A DNA stretch of 64,000 bases from Planctomycetota bacterium. Lineage in GTDB: Bacteria > Planctomycetota > Phycisphaerae > Phycisphaerales > UBA1924. Positions 7,685 through 19,334 of the stretch are shown here, piece by piece. Each line of letters starts with the position of its first letter. The stretch's first letter is position 1. Made by a program: the position numbers and the translations under genes. The stretch lies in the NCBI GenBank assembly GCA_020831805.1, contig JAFIFX010000003.1, positions 186,001 to 250,000 on the forward strand, read 5' to 3'. The notes beneath the pieces are model-generated. The model saw only the letters and a program-made list of their open reading frames with translations. It ran no database searches and was not told where the DNA came from.

Positions 7685-8929
7685 TCACAGCCGCCTGGCG
7701 GCACTCCGGGCGTGTCCTTCGAGCCCTTCGATCCGGCCGAGCGCGACCGCATCGATCGCCACATCCACGGCGTGGTCCATCCGCAGCCAGGTCCGCACCC
7801 TCAGGAAATCGAACACGCTCAGCCCGCCGCGAACACGGCCCGTCCGGCCGGTGGGCAGGGTGTGATTCGGGCCGGCACCGTAGTCCCCGAGAACCTCGGC
7901 CGAACGCGCGCCGATGAAAATCCCGCCCGCGTGCCGCACCATCCCGGCCACCCGGTCGGCGTCGGCGCACAGAATCTCGAGATGCTCCGGCGCGACCCGG
8001 TCGCTGACCGCGACGGCCTCTTCGATCGATCCGACGACGCACGCGAAACCGTTCGACCCGATCGACGCCCGCGTGATCTCGGCCGTGGGAAGGTCCCTGA
8101 CCTGCCGAGCCAGCTCGTCATTGACCCGATCAACCAGCCCGCGGCTCGGAGTGACCAGGCAGGGCAGCGCGTCCGGATCGTGCTCGGCCTGGGCGATCAG
8201 ATCCGCCGCGACCACCGCCGCGTCCGCCGCATCGTCGGCGATCACCAGCAGTTCCGACGGCCCCGCCAGCATGTCGATCCCACAGACCGCGGAGACGACA
8301 TGCTTGGCCGCGGTCACCCAGCGGTTGCCAGGACCGACGATCACATCGCACGCGGGCACGCCCACGCCGAACGCCATGGCCCCCACCGCATGGGCGCCGC
8401 CTACCCGCAGCACGATGTCGGCCCCCGCCAGCTCCGCCGCGGCGAGCATGACCGGATCCCGGCTCGGGGTGGCGACCACCACCGTTCCCACCCCGGCCAC
8501 CCGTGCAGGGATCGCCGTCATCAGGACGGAGGATGGCAGCGGGTAACGCCCCCCGGGCGCGTAGCAGCCCGCCACATCCACCGGGCTGACCGTGTGACCC
8601 GCCCGGCCGCCCGGCACGCCGGTGTCCAGATCGGTCAGGCACGCCCGCTGCGCCTCGGCAAACCGCCGGATCCTGTCGGCCGTGCGTTGCAGCACGCCGC
8701 GGGTGTCGGGGTTCAACCCCTCCAACGCGGCACGCATGCCTTCCGGCCCGACGGTCAGGGCCTCCCCCGGCTCCAGCTCCCCGAACCGCTCCGCCTGTTC
8801 CCGCACCGCCGCCTCGCCACGGGCCCGGACCGCCTCGACCACCGCCCGCGACTGCTCCAGCGTGGCCGCGTCGAAGGGCCGGATGGCGCGGCCCATGATC
8901 TCCTCCGGCGTGACGAGCCGCAGCATCAC
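7685..8929 (-). CDS. hisD: Histidinol dehydrogenase
   Basis: Oxidises L-histidinol to L-histidine with two NAD+, the last step of the pathway. The 414-residue protein contains the NAD-binding region GCYAPGGRYPLPSSVLM near residue 120, IVGPGNRWVTAAK near 200, the GPSEL zinc-region motif near 227 and the catalytic APEHLEI segment near 315. It is the promoter-distal gene of the his operon; its ATG overlaps the hisAIE stop by 4 bp (8926-8929). All expected signature segments are present. Confidence 0.96.
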   Translation of the reverse strand: MMLRLVTPEEIMGRAIRPFDAATLEQSRAVVEAVRARGEAAVREQAERFGELEPGEALTVGPEGMRAALEGLNPDTRGVLQRTADRIRRFAEAQRACLTDLDTGVPGGRAGHTVSPVDVAGCYAPGGRYPLPSSVLMTAIPARVAGVGTVVVATPSRDPVMLAAAELAGADIVLRVGGAHAVGAMAFGVGVPACDVIVGPGNRWVTAAKHVVSAVCGIDMLAGPSELLVIADDAADAAVVAADLIAQAEHDPDALPCLVTPSRGLVDRVNDELARQVRDLPTAEITRASIGSNGFACVVGSIEEAVAVSDRVAPEHLEILCADADRVAGMVRHAGGIFIGARSAEVLGDYGAGPNHTLPTGRTGRVRGGLSVFDFLRVRTWLRMDHAVDVAIDAVALGRIEGLEGHARSAARRL

Positions 8930-10206
8930 TCCGTCTCCTCGACAAACGCGGGCTTGGCATCACCCTTCCGGCGTGTGACCTTCAACGCCCTCCGGTCCAG
9001 TTCCCGCTCGACTGCCTCCAACGGCACCCCCGCACGACGCAGGGCGGCCATGACGAAGAAGAGCACATCCGCCGCCTCGGACGCGGTGTGCTCCGGACCC
9101 TCGGCCGCGACCAACTCGCTGATCTCCTCCCGCAGCTTGGCGTCCAGCAACCCCGGCTCGGTCAGCAGCCGCCGGGTGTACGACCGGGCGTCATCGCCAT
9201 CGGCCTGGCGAGCGATCCGTCGTTCTAGCGCGCCCAGCCCGGCATCGATCCCACCCCAGCATGACCGCGTGCCCAGGTGGCAGTTCCCGCGTCCGGCCTG
9301 CCGGACCGTGAATCGCAGGCAGTCACGATCACAATCCCAATCCACTTTGAGCAGTTCCTGCGTGTCGCCCGAGGTTTCACCCTTGATCCACATGCCCCTG
9401 TTCCGGGATCGGTAGATCCCCTGGCGATCATTGACGGCCCGACGCACGCTCTCACCATCGGAATAGACCAACCCCAGCGCGACCCCACGCTCGTCCGCGA
9501 TCACCGTGGGCATGAGCCCGTCCGGCCGATCGCTCCTGCCCGGCGCGAACACCGCATCGCCCAGATCCATCCGCCCGGAGTACAACGCCATCCCGACCTG
9601 GGCGTCGCAGCCGAGCCGGTCGAGCGTACCAATCTCTTCGACTGTGGTGACCCCGCCGGCCAGCGTGATGCGCGTGTCCCCCGCCGCCGCGGCGAGTCGC
9701 TCCGCAAGGCCGAGGTCCGCCCCGCCGAGCCGGCCTTCACGCTCCACCGTCGTCACCAGGAACCCGCCGACGAACGGCCGCAGTTCCTCCAAACGCTCGA
9801 AAATCCCCAGCCCGGTCGCATTCTTCCACCCTTGATCGACCACCACCCCGTTCTTCGCGTCGAGCGCGGCGATGACCCGCTCGCGCGGAAGTTCCTGCAG
9901 GATCTCCTGCCGGGCAGCCGTACCCAGAATCACCTTGCTCGCACCCGCGTCCAGCCAGCGAACCGCGGCCTCCACATCCCGGATCCCGCCGCCCACCCGA
10001 CACGGCCCCATCCGGCACAACTCGGCCACCAGATCGGCATTCGAACCCGTGCCCATCGCGGCGTCCAGGTCGATCACCGCCACCTCGCCCGCGATGCGGA
10101 ACCGCTCCATGATCGGGCGGGGGTCCCCCGCATCGATCTCCAGTCGCTCGCCGCCGACGAGCTGCACCGCCCGCCCGCCCATCAGATCGATCGAGGGGAT
10201 GATCAC
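8926..10206 (-). CDS. hisAIE: HisA-HisI-HisE trifunctional fusion
   Basis: One 426-residue reading frame carries three pathway enzymes. Residues 1-~225 are the HisA TIM barrel (ProFAR isomerase) with catalytic Asp7 and Asp116. Residues ~229-318 are HisI (PR-AMP cyclohydrolase) with YRSRNRGMWIKGETSG and metal ligands Asp291/293/295 plus Cys292, Cys309 and Cys316, spaced as in known HisI. Residues ~322-415 are HisE (PR-ATP pyrophosphohydrolase) with EEISE (360-364) and Asp380 of the MazG-like metal site. HisI-HisE fusions are common; fusion behind HisA is unusual to my knowledge. Both ends overlap neighbours by 4 bp. Confidence 0.92.
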   Translation of the reverse strand: MIIPSIDLMGGRAVQLVGGERLEIDAGDPRPIMERFRIAGEVAVIDLDAAMGTGSNADLVAELCRMGPCRVGGGIRDVEAAVRWLDAGASKVILGTAARQEILQELPRERVIAALDAKNGVVVDQGWKNATGLGIFERLEELRPFVGGFLVTTVEREGRLGGADLGLAERLAAAAGDTRITLAGGVTTVEEIGTLDRLGCDAQVGMALYSGRMDLGDAVFAPGRSDRPDGLMPTVIADERGVALGLVYSDGESVRRAVNDRQGIYRSRNRGMWIKGETSGDTQELLKVDWDCDRDCLRFTVRQAGRGNCHLGTRSCWGGIDAGLGALERRIARQADGDDARSYTRRLLTEPGLLDAKLREEISELVAAEGPEHTASEAADVLFFVMAALRRAGVPLEAVERELDRRALKVTRRKGDAKPAFVEETE

Positions 10207-10970
10207 GCCGACACCTCCAGCCGCACGGGCACGCCCGCTTCCGCCAGTTCGTTCTTGACCTCCCCCACCGTCATCACGCCGTCATGGAAAATCGAAGCCG
10301 CGAGCACCGCGCCGGCCCCGGCTTCGCACGCCTCGGCCATGTGGTGCGCCCCCGCCGCACCGCCCGAGGCGACCACCGGGATCGACACCGTCCCTGAAAC
10401 CGCCCGCAGCAGTTCCAGGTCGTAGCCCGCCTTGGTCCCGTCCCGGTCCCAGCTCGTCAAAAGCACCTCGCCCGCGCCGAGCCGCTCGCAGCGATCCGCC
10501 CATGCAACGACATCCATCCCCGTTCGCTTGGTGCCCGAGTTGGTCACCACTTCCCAGCCGCCGCCTTCCCGGGCCGCGGCGTCGATCCCCACGACGCAGC
10601 ACTGAACCCCGAACCGCTCGGCGATCTCCGCCACCAACGCCTCGCGGGCGACCGCGGCCGAGTTCACGCTGACCCGGTCCGCACCCGCATCGAGCAGCAA
10701 CCCCGCGTCCGCCCAGGTCTTCACACCGCCGCCAACCGTCACCGGGATGCCCACCGCACGCCGGACCGCGCCGACGGTGTCGAAGGCCGCCGCGCGTTCC
10801 TCGACCGTCGCCGAGACATCGAGCACCACGATCTCGTCCGCCCCCTCCCGCTCGTACCGCGCGGCCAGTTCCGCCGGGTCCCCCGCGTCGCGGAGTCCCT
10901 GGAACTTCACGCCCTTGACCACCCGCCCACCACGCACATCCAGGCACGGGATCACACGCACCGTCAGCAT
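10203..10970 (-). CDS. hisF: Imidazole glycerol phosphate synthase, cyclase subunit
   Basis: TIM-barrel subunit that, with HisH, converts PRFAR and ammonia into IGP and AICAR. The 255-residue product starts [12 protein letters not shown] with the catalytic Asp at residue 11. A second acidic segment VVGIDAA lies near residue 130, and [13 protein letters not shown] near 170. I chose the ATG at 10970 because family members begin exactly there. It overlaps the hisH stop by 7 bp, as expected for subunits of one complex. Confidence 0.96.
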   Translation of the reverse strand: MLTVRVIPCLDVRGGRVVKGVKFQGLRDAGDPAELAARYEREGADEIVVLDVSATVEERAAAFDTVGAVRRAVGIPVTVGGGVKTWADAGLLLDAGADRVSVNSAAVAREALVAEIAERFGVQCCVVGIDAAAREGGGWEVVTNSGTKRTGMDVVAWADRCERLGAGEVLLTSWDRDGTKAGYDLELLRAVSGTVSIPVVASGGAAGAHHMAEACEAGAGAVLAASIFHDGVMTVGEVKNELAEAGVPVRLEVSA

Positions 10971-11581
10971 ACAACACCCTCCGCGATCTCGACCCACCGA
11001 CGCAGTAACGCCGACCCGTACGCACCGGACAACTCAGGGTGAAACTGGCAGAGCACCACCGGACCCCGCTCCACCGCGCCGATGAACGATCCGCCATGAT
11101 TCGTCCGAACGACGGCCCAGCCTTCCGGCGCCGACTCAAGCCGGTAGGAGTTCGCGTAGTACACCATTCCCGGCGTGATCACACGGCACCCCGCGTCGGG
11201 TTCGACTCGGTTCCAACCCAACTGCGGCACGCTCACGCCCTGCCCGAACCGCCGGACTGTTGCGGGAATCACACAGATCCCCTCCACCCCGGGCGACTCC
11301 TCGCTGGCCGCGCACATCACCTGCATGCCCAGGCAGATGCCCAGCATCGGTCGGCCGGAGTCCACCCGCCGATACACAGCATCCACCAGCCCCAACGCCC
11401 GCAGCCGCCCCATGCACGCGCCGAACGAGCCGACCCCGGGCAGGACCGCCAGGGCAGCCTCCTGAAAGCGGCCTGCTTCCTCCGTCACACGCACACCGAG
11501 CCCGAGCCGCTCGAACGCGGCCACCACCGACGCCAGGTTCGCCGTCCCCGTCCGCAGGATCACCACCTCGGAGGCGCTCAC
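10964..11581 (-). CDS. hisH: Imidazole glycerol phosphate synthase, glutamine amidotransferase subunit
   Basis: Class I glutaminase that feeds ammonia to HisF. The 205-residue protein has the oxyanion-strand segment LPGVGSFG near residue 47, the nucleophile motif GICLGMQ near residue 81, the conserved PQLGWN near 118, and the His-Glu pair in QFHPELSG near 178. It overlaps hisB upstream by 4 bp and hisF downstream by 7 bp. Confidence 0.95.
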   Translation of the reverse strand: MSASEVVILRTGTANLASVVAAFERLGLGVRVTEEAGRFQEAALAVLPGVGSFGACMGRLRALGLVDAVYRRVDSGRPMLGICLGMQVMCAASEESPGVEGICVIPATVRRFGQGVSVPQLGWNRVEPDAGCRVITPGMVYYANSYRLESAPEGWAVVRTNHGGSFIGAVERGPVVLCQFHPELSGAYGSALLRRWVEIAEGVVC

Positions 11582-12168
11582 AGAACCCCCTTCGTGCTGG
11601 GCACCTCGTCCGAACCGGTTCGCGTGACGGCCGCCTTCAAGGCGAGCCCGAGGGCTTTGAACGCGGCCTCGGCCCGGTGATGGTCGTTATCGCCCCGCAG
11701 CACATCCACATGCACCGCCGCCCGCAGGCTCATCGCGAGTGAGACAAAGAAGTGCGTCAGGTTCTCGCAGGCGATACCGCCGAGCATGTCCCGCTTCAGG
11801 CCGAGATCCACGATCGGCATGGGCCGGCCCGACAGGTCGATCACCACCCGCGCCAACGCCTCGTCCAACGGCGCGTACGCGTAGCCGAACCGGGCGATCC
11901 CACGCCGCTCGCCGATCACCCGGTCGATCGCCGCGCCCAGCGCCAGCGCGCAGTCCTCGGCCGTGTGATGATCATCCACCTCCAGATCCCCATCGCAGCG
12001 GAGTTCCAGGTCAAGCCCCCCGTGTCGGGCCACGGCCGACAGCATGTGGTCCAGGAACGCGATCCCCGTGAACACCTCCGCCCGGCCCGTGCCGTCGAGG
12101 TTCACGGTCAACGCGATCCGCGTCTCGCTTGTCACCCGTTCCGTGCTGACGATCCGCTGCGTGCTCAT
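11578..12168 (-). CDS. hisB: Imidazoleglycerol-phosphate dehydratase
   Basis: Mn-dependent dehydratase converting IGP to imidazole-acetol phosphate. At 196 residues it is the stand-alone type without the phosphatase domain of the E. coli enzyme. It shows GIAFLDHML near residue 37, DDHHTAEDCALALG near residue 70 and DLSGRP near 120, the usual metal-binding His-rich segments. The histidinol-phosphate phosphatase is not in this operon. Both ends overlap neighbours by 4 bp. Confidence 0.95.
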   Translation of the reverse strand: MSTQRIVSTERVTSETRIALTVNLDGTGRAEVFTGIAFLDHMLSAVARHGGLDLELRCDGDLEVDDHHTAEDCALALGAAIDRVIGERRGIARFGYAYAPLDEALARVVIDLSGRPMPIVDLGLKRDMLGGIACENLTHFFVSLAMSLRAAVHVDVLRGDNDHHRAEAAFKALGLALKAAVTRTGSDEVPSTKGVL

Positions 12169-13271
12169 GCCGACGCCCCTTTCCTGGGAGGGCCAACTTC
12201 CAGCCGGCCTCTTTCCCTCACCACCTCACCCAACGCCGAGATCAATCGCTCCAGCCCCGCCGCATCACCGGGACACCCGATCCGCAGCCAGTCCGCCAGT
12301 TCCGGGCTCGCGAACCGCTTCACACGCACACCGCGTTCACCCAGTGCCCCCCAAACGCACCCTGCATCGCCGAACCGGGCCAGCACGAAGTTCGCCTCGC
12401 TGGACAGCACCGCGCAGCCGTGGCTGGATAACAAAGCCGCGATGGCGACCCGTTCCGCCCGGACCCGCTCGACCCGCTCGGCCAGCACAACTTCCGGTAA
12501 GCCCAGCGCCGCTTCCGCCGCCGCCAGCGACACCGCCGAACATGCGAACGGTCCCCCCGCCGCCCGCAATGCGTCGATCGTCTCTTGCCCGCCCGCCGCA
12601 TACCCCACCCGCAGCCCCGCCAGCCCGTACGCCTTGGAGAAGGTCCGCACGATCACCGCGTTGAGCAGGGCCAGGGCCGGGGCGGTCAGATCGTCATCCG
12701 CGAACTCGGTGTACGCCAGATCCACCATCAGCAGGACACCGGGCAGGGCATCACTGAGCTGCTCCAGCTCGGACCGCGTGATCACACCCCCCGTCGGGTT
12801 GTTCGGCGACACCACCGCCACCAGCCGCGTCCGCTCCGTCACCGCCCCAAGCACCGCGTTAACCGGGAACGCCCCGCCCATCCACGGCGTGCGAACCACA
12901 CGGCCGCCAACCAGCTCCGCCGATCGCGCGATCATCTCGAAACTCGGCGAGGGCGCCACGATCTCGTCACCTGGGCCGAGGCACGCCCGGCACACCCGGT
13001 CGATCGCGTCGTCCCCCCCGTTCGTCACCAGCACGCGCTCCGGCGCGACGCCCAGCCGATCAGCCAGCATGCCTTCCAGCCGCGATGCGTCTGGGTACCG
13101 CCGCGCCGCGTCCATCCCCACACCCGCCGCGACGGCCGCCAGCCAGCCGTCCGGGGCGAGCGGGGCCCCCTCGTTCAGATCCAGATACATCTCGTCCGGC
13201 GCGGTCCGCACCGGCGGCGCATACGCCCTCACCCCCCGCAGTGATGCCTTGATCCAGCCCGGCCCGCTCAT
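12165..13271 (-). CDS. hisC: Histidinol-phosphate aminotransferase
   Basis: PLP-dependent class II aminotransferase converting imidazole-acetol phosphate to histidinol phosphate with glutamate. The 368-residue protein contains VTNGGDDAID near residue 83, SPNNPTG near residue 150 and the PLP-lysine motif TFSKAYGLAGLRVGY near residue 205. I use the ATG at 13271, which overlaps the hisG stop by 4 bp; a longer frame to 13427 lies inside hisG and is not supported. Confidence 0.94.
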   Translation of the reverse strand: MSGPGWIKASLRGVRAYAPPVRTAPDEMYLDLNEGAPLAPDGWLAAVAAGVGMDAARRYPDASRLEGMLADRLGVAPERVLVTNGGDDAIDRVCRACLGPGDEIVAPSPSFEMIARSAELVGGRVVRTPWMGGAFPVNAVLGAVTERTRLVAVVSPNNPTGGVITRSELEQLSDALPGVLLMVDLAYTEFADDDLTAPALALLNAVIVRTFSKAYGLAGLRVGYAAGGQETIDALRAAGGPFACSAVSLAAAEAALGLPEVVLAERVERVRAERVAIAALLSSHGCAVLSSEANFVLARFGDAGCVWGALGERGVRVKRFASPELADWLRIGCPGDAAGLERLISALGEVVRERGRLEVGPPRKGASA

Positions 13272-14152
13272 GGCACCAGCCTCGCCATCTCGGTCACGAT
13301 GATGTCCGTCCCGCCCTTGGCCTTGATCGCCGGGATCAGGGTGGCCAGGGACGACCGCGGCGCAGCCACCTTCACCGCAAAGCCCGCATCGTCGCCCAGC
13401 ACCGCCACCGTCGGCCGACGCATGCACGGCAGGATCGAGACCACCTCCTCAAACTTGTCCTTGCTCACATTCAGTTCGAGCATCACCCGCCACCGCGCGT
13501 CCAGCACCGACCGCAGCAGCAGCACGAACCGTTCGATGCCTTCCCGCTTGGCCGGATCCTCCAGCGACCGCGGATTCGCCCAGAGCCGGGTCGTCGACCG
13601 CATGATCTCGTCAACGATCTCCAGCCCGTTGGCCCGCAGCGTGTCGCCGGTCTGGGTCACATCCACGATGCAGTCCGCGTCGTCGGGCGGAAAAACCTCC
13701 GTCGCCCCCCGGCTCTTGACGAACACCGCGTCCATCTCCCGCTCGGCGATCCACTGCCGCGTGATCCGCTCGTACTCCGACGCGACCACCAGCGGCCGCC
13801 CTCCCAGGTTTTTCGGAAGTTGCCCGTCCGTCAGGAGTTCAACCGGCGCCGCCGCCACCAGCCGCACCGGATCGAACCCCAGATCCAGCAGCTCGACCAG
13901 CTCGACATCCAGTTCCCGCACCCAGTCCGCCCCGCCGAAGCCCAGGTCCCGCGTCCCGCTGTGCAGCATCTCGAGCGCATTCTGCGGCTTGAGGATCTTC
14001 GCGTCAAACCCGTCCAGCGACACCCGCGGCCGGTACCCCCGGCTGCTGATCTGCAACTCCACCCCCGCGTCGGATAGCAGCCGGAAGACCCGGTCCTGCA
14101 TCCGCCCCTTGGGCAACGCCAGCTTCACAACCCCCGCCTGTTCCTTGACCAT
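13268..14152 (-). CDS. hisG: ATP phosphoribosyltransferase (long form)
   Basis: First enzyme of histidine synthesis, joining ATP and PRPP. The 294-residue length, with a C-terminal ~75-residue ACT-like segment (from about VMLELNVSKDKFEEVV), marks the long HisG form that is feedback-inhibited by histidine and needs no HisZ. The catalytic part has LALPKGRM near residue 12, LGFGGADWV near 71 and the PRPP loop DCIVDVTQTGDTLRANGL near 160. It is the first structural gene after the hisL leader and terminator hairpin. Confidence 0.95.
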   Translation of the reverse strand: MVKEQAGVVKLALPKGRMQDRVFRLLSDAGVELQISSRGYRPRVSLDGFDAKILKPQNALEMLHSGTRDLGFGGADWVRELDVELVELLDLGFDPVRLVAAAPVELLTDGQLPKNLGGRPLVVASEYERITRQWIAEREMDAVFVKSRGATEVFPPDDADCIVDVTQTGDTLRANGLEIVDEIMRSTTRLWANPRSLEDPAKREGIERFVLLLRSVLDARWRVMLELNVSKDKFEEVVSILPCMRRPTVAVLGDDAGFAVKVAAPRSSLATLIPAIKAKGGTDIIVTEMARLVP

Positions 14153-14202
14153 GCTCCGCCTCGTCTCCGATTGGGCTCGGCCCAGAGATCCCGGCGGCTG
14201 GT

Positions 14203-14238
14203 CCCAAAACCAACAACGCCGACCCTCGGGCCGGCGTT
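14203..14238 (-). terminator. Attenuator terminator of the his operon
   Basis: On the minus strand a hairpin with arms AACGCCG (14232-14238) and CGGCGTT (14215-14221), extended inward by GC pairs, is followed by the T-rich tail GTTGGTTTTGGG (14203-14214). It lies between the his leader peptide and hisG, as expected for a transcription attenuator. The tail is not a pure T run, so strength is uncertain. Confidence 0.7.
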
Positions 14239-14274
14239 CCGTGTGTTCCTGCTGATCCGATCAGCGCGACACCG

Positions 14275-14331
14275 TCACCCGGCCACGATCTCGTGGTGAT
14301 GATGACGGTGATGGTGCAGACCGGACTTCAT
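14275..14331 (-). CDS. hisL: his operon leader peptide (seven His codons)
   Basis: An 18-codon reading frame starting at ATG 14331 and ending at TGA 14275 encodes MKSGLHHHRHHHHEIVAG, with seven histidines in eight consecutive codons. It is on the same strand as hisG, about 120 bp upstream, and is followed by a terminator hairpin. A ribosome starved of His-tRNA would stall at 14293-14316. Its last bases GGCCGG (14279-14284) can pair with CCGGCC in the terminator's 5' arm (14229-14234), a candidate antiterminator. This is the classical amino-acid attenuation layout. Confidence 0.85.
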   Translation of the reverse strand: MKSGLHHHRHHHHEIVAG

Positions 14332-14339
14332 GAGCAGCA

Positions 14340-14369
14340 ATCATAAGCCCGCCCCCGCCGGGAAGGCAA
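14340..14369 (-). promoter_or_regulatory. Promoter of the histidine operon
   Basis: On the minus strand, -35 TTGCCT (14364-14369) and -10 TATGAT (14340-14345) are separated by 18 bp. The -10 ends 8 nt before the hisL ATG, so hisL is probably translated from a leaderless or nearly leaderless transcript. The promoter fits into the 46-bp gap after the kinase gene. Confidence 0.6.
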
Positions 14370-14377
14370 GCCGACCC

Positions 14378-16996
<2,619 letters not shown>

Positions 16997-17146
16997 CAGC
17001 ACAGTCTACAGACAAAGTGGCACAAAAGAGGAAAATACCCCTGCATTGGCTTCGCGCCGTGCGAAATCGCGGCATGCTTCCCTGGGAACACGCACGCCCA
17101 AAACGAAAAGCGATGAACCGGCCCCCCGCGCCCAACACCCGGGGCG

Positions 17147-17962
17147 CTACGAACCGCGGAACGCGCGGACCATCTCCGCGGCCCGCTCGGCATCCACGGG
17201 GTTCTTCCAACTACCGTCCACCTTGATCCAGGACCCCACGATCAACGCATCCGCGTGGGCAAGCAGTGACGGGGCCGATTCCGGCGTCACCCCCGACCCG
17301 ACCAGCACGGGCAGATCGCACGCTTCTCGAACCGCCCGCACATCAGCCACGGCTGCCGGCTTGCCGGTGGCCGACCCGGTCACGATCACCCCGTCCGCCC
17401 CGAAGAACGCCGCCGCCTCGGCCACCTCGCCCAGATCCAGATCCGAAGTGACCGCGTGTGATGCGTGTTTCTTTTTGATATCGCAGTAGACCGGGATCCC
17501 CTCCGCCCCGATCGCCCGCCGATACCGTAGCAGCCCGCCCGCCTCGGCCTTCGCGAGCAAGCCCTCGTCCGCCACATGGCTGAACACGAAGTTCTCGCAC
17601 CGGATGAACGACCCCCCGCAGGCGTGCGCGCAGGCCAGCGCGGCCCGGTTCCCTCCGGAGAGGATCTGCACCCCGATCGGCACAGGCGTCGCCGCCCGCA
17701 CGGCCGCGAGCGTGCGGGCCATGACCGCCACCACCTCCGGCCCGAGCTCCTCGCCGTGGACATACGGCGCATCGTGCATGTTTTCCAGGATGATCCCGTC
17801 GAAGCCCGCGCCCGCCAGCATCCCAGCTTCCGCAACCGCCTGCCGCACAATCTCGTCCGGCGTGTGCCGCGCGAACGGCGTTCCCGGCGAGGCGCCAAGG
17901 TGCACCATGCCGATGTGTTTCTTCGGGCCGCGGGCGGTCAGGTTCCAGGCGGTGTCGGTCAT
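17147..17962 (-). CDS. BtpA/SgcQ family TIM-barrel protein
   Basis: 271-residue protein of the BtpA family (PF03437). It has IGMVHLGASPGTP near residue 17, DGIILENMHDAPY near 55, GVQILSGGNRAAL near 97 and a C-terminal GSGVTPESAP-xx-LIVGSWIK phosphate-binding-like part. BtpA was first linked to photosystem I stability in cyanobacteria, while SgcQ is a sugar-operon protein; non-photosynthetic relatives have no settled function. The barrel features suggest a phosphate-containing ligand. The start is 8 bp after the nucleoside-transporter stop, so the two are probably co-transcribed, hinting at nucleoside or ribose metabolism. That link is inference. Confidence 0.83.
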   Translation of the reverse strand: MTDTAWNLTARGPKKHIGMVHLGASPGTPFARHTPDEIVRQAVAEAGMLAGAGFDGIILENMHDAPYVHGEELGPEVVAVMARTLAAVRAATPVPIGVQILSGGNRAALACAHACGGSFIRCENFVFSHVADEGLLAKAEAGGLLRYRRAIGAEGIPVYCDIKKKHASHAVTSDLDLGEVAEAAAFFGADGVIVTGSATGKPAAVADVRAVREACDLPVLVGSGVTPESAPSLLAHADALIVGSWIKVDGSWKNPVDAERAAEMVRAFRGS

Positions 17963-17970
17963 GGCTCAGA

Positions 17971-19275
17971 TTAGGCGGGCATCACGATGCCAGCGATCGA
18001 AGCGGTCAGCCAGCACGCCAACGCCCCGCCGATCATGGCCCGCATCGCCAGTTGCACAAGGTCCTTGCGCCGCCCGGGGGCGATGGCGCTCAGGCCGCCG
18101 ATCTGGATCCCGATCGACGCGAAGTTGGCGAACCCGCACAGGGCGAAGGCCGCCATCCGGGCCGTCCGATCGCTGATCCCCGGGCCGCCGTCCGGCGGGT
18201 GGATGCCCTCCGCCAGCGTCTGGAAGGCCAGGAACTCGGTCACCACCAGTTTCTCGCCCATCAGCCGCCCGAAGAACCGGCATTCCTCCCACGGCACGCC
18301 CATCGTCCACGCCAGCGGCGCGAACACAAGCCCGAAGACCGCCTCAAGATTCAGCCGCTCGATCCCCAGACCGGCGAGCCATCCCTCGACCGGCCCGACC
18401 CGCCCGAGGGCACCCAGCGGCATGTTGATCAGAGCCAGCAGCGACACGAACGCCACCAGCATCGCGGCCACATTGATCGCCAGTTTCATCCCGTCCGTGG
18501 CGCCGCGGGCGGCGGCGTCGAAGATGTTCGCCGCGGGCTCCTCCACCTCCGCGATCCGCAGGTCCGACTCATCCGGCGGATCCTCCGTCTCCGGCACGAT
18601 CACCTTCGCCAGCACAAACGCGGCCGGCGCCGAGATCACGCTCGCGGTCAGCAGTTGCTTGACCCACATCGCCCGCTGCGCCGGGTCATCGCCGCCCAGC
18701 ATGCCGATGTACGCCGCCAGCACCGAGCCCGCGATGGTCGCGAACCCGCCCGTCATCACCAGATTCAACTGCGAGCGCGTCATCCGCTCCAGATACGGCT
18801 TGACGCACAGCGGGGCCTCGGTCTGACCCATGAACACATTCGCCGCCGTAGCCAGCGCCTCGGTCCCCGTCACACGCAGCGTCTTCTGCAGCAGCCACGC
18901 CAGAGCGGCCACAAGACGCTGCATCACGCCCAGGTGGTACAGCACAGCCATCAATGACGCCATGAAGATGATCTTCGGAAGCGCATGCACCAGGAACATG
19001 AACCCCCACGACCCCGCCCCCGGGCTGGCGACCGCCGGACCGAACAGAAACTCGATCCCCGCCTGAGAGGCGTCGATGGCCGCCGTGATCGCCCGTGACA
19101 CCGCGTCCACGAGGCCCACCAGCGGCGTGTCCCGCAGCATCACCACCGCGAGCCCCGCCTGGAGCCCGATCCCGGCCAGCACCAGGCGCCAGGGAAACCG
19201 GCGACGCCCGATGGAGATCCCCCACGCCAGACCCACCAGCACCACGATCCCCAGCACGCCGATCATCCGCTCCAT
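17971..19275 (-). CDS. Concentrative nucleoside transporter (CNT/NupC family)
   Basis: 434-residue inner-membrane symporter with about eight hydrophobic helices. Family landmarks are FMGQTEAPLCVKPYL near residue 150 and GEKLVVTEFLAF near 345, corresponding to the nucleoside- and Na+-binding re-entrant loops. A cytoplasmic-looking insert with acidic residues (ETEDPPDESDLRIAEVEEP) occurs near 225. I chose ATG 19275 because GGAGG precedes it by 5 nt; GTG 19281 is an alternative. The BtpA-like gene follows directly, and a uridine-kinase-like gene is divergent, so a nucleoside salvage group is plausible. Confidence 0.9.
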   Translation of the reverse strand: MERMIGVLGIVVLVGLAWGISIGRRRFPWRLVLAGIGLQAGLAVVMLRDTPLVGLVDAVSRAITAAIDASQAGIEFLFGPAVASPGAGSWGFMFLVHALPKIIFMASLMAVLYHLGVMQRLVAALAWLLQKTLRVTGTEALATAANVFMGQTEAPLCVKPYLERMTRSQLNLVMTGGFATIAGSVLAAYIGMLGGDDPAQRAMWVKQLLTASVISAPAAFVLAKVIVPETEDPPDESDLRIAEVEEPAANIFDAAARGATDGMKLAINVAAMLVAFVSLLALINMPLGALGRVGPVEGWLAGLGIERLNLEAVFGLVFAPLAWTMGVPWEECRFFGRLMGEKLVVTEFLAFQTLAEGIHPPDGGPGISDRTARMAAFALCGFANFASIGIQIGGLSAIAPGRRKDLVQLAMRAMIGGALACWLTASIAGIVMPA

Positions 19276-19334
19276 GGGCACCTCCGAGCGGCCATGCTAA
19301 CGAATCGCGCTCCCGCCCGCGACTACCCTGTCCG

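Noticed and set aside
7598-9415. Long plus-strand frame over hisD and hisAIE
   Set aside because: High-GC antisense shadow with no domain; the minus-strand his genes have full motif support.
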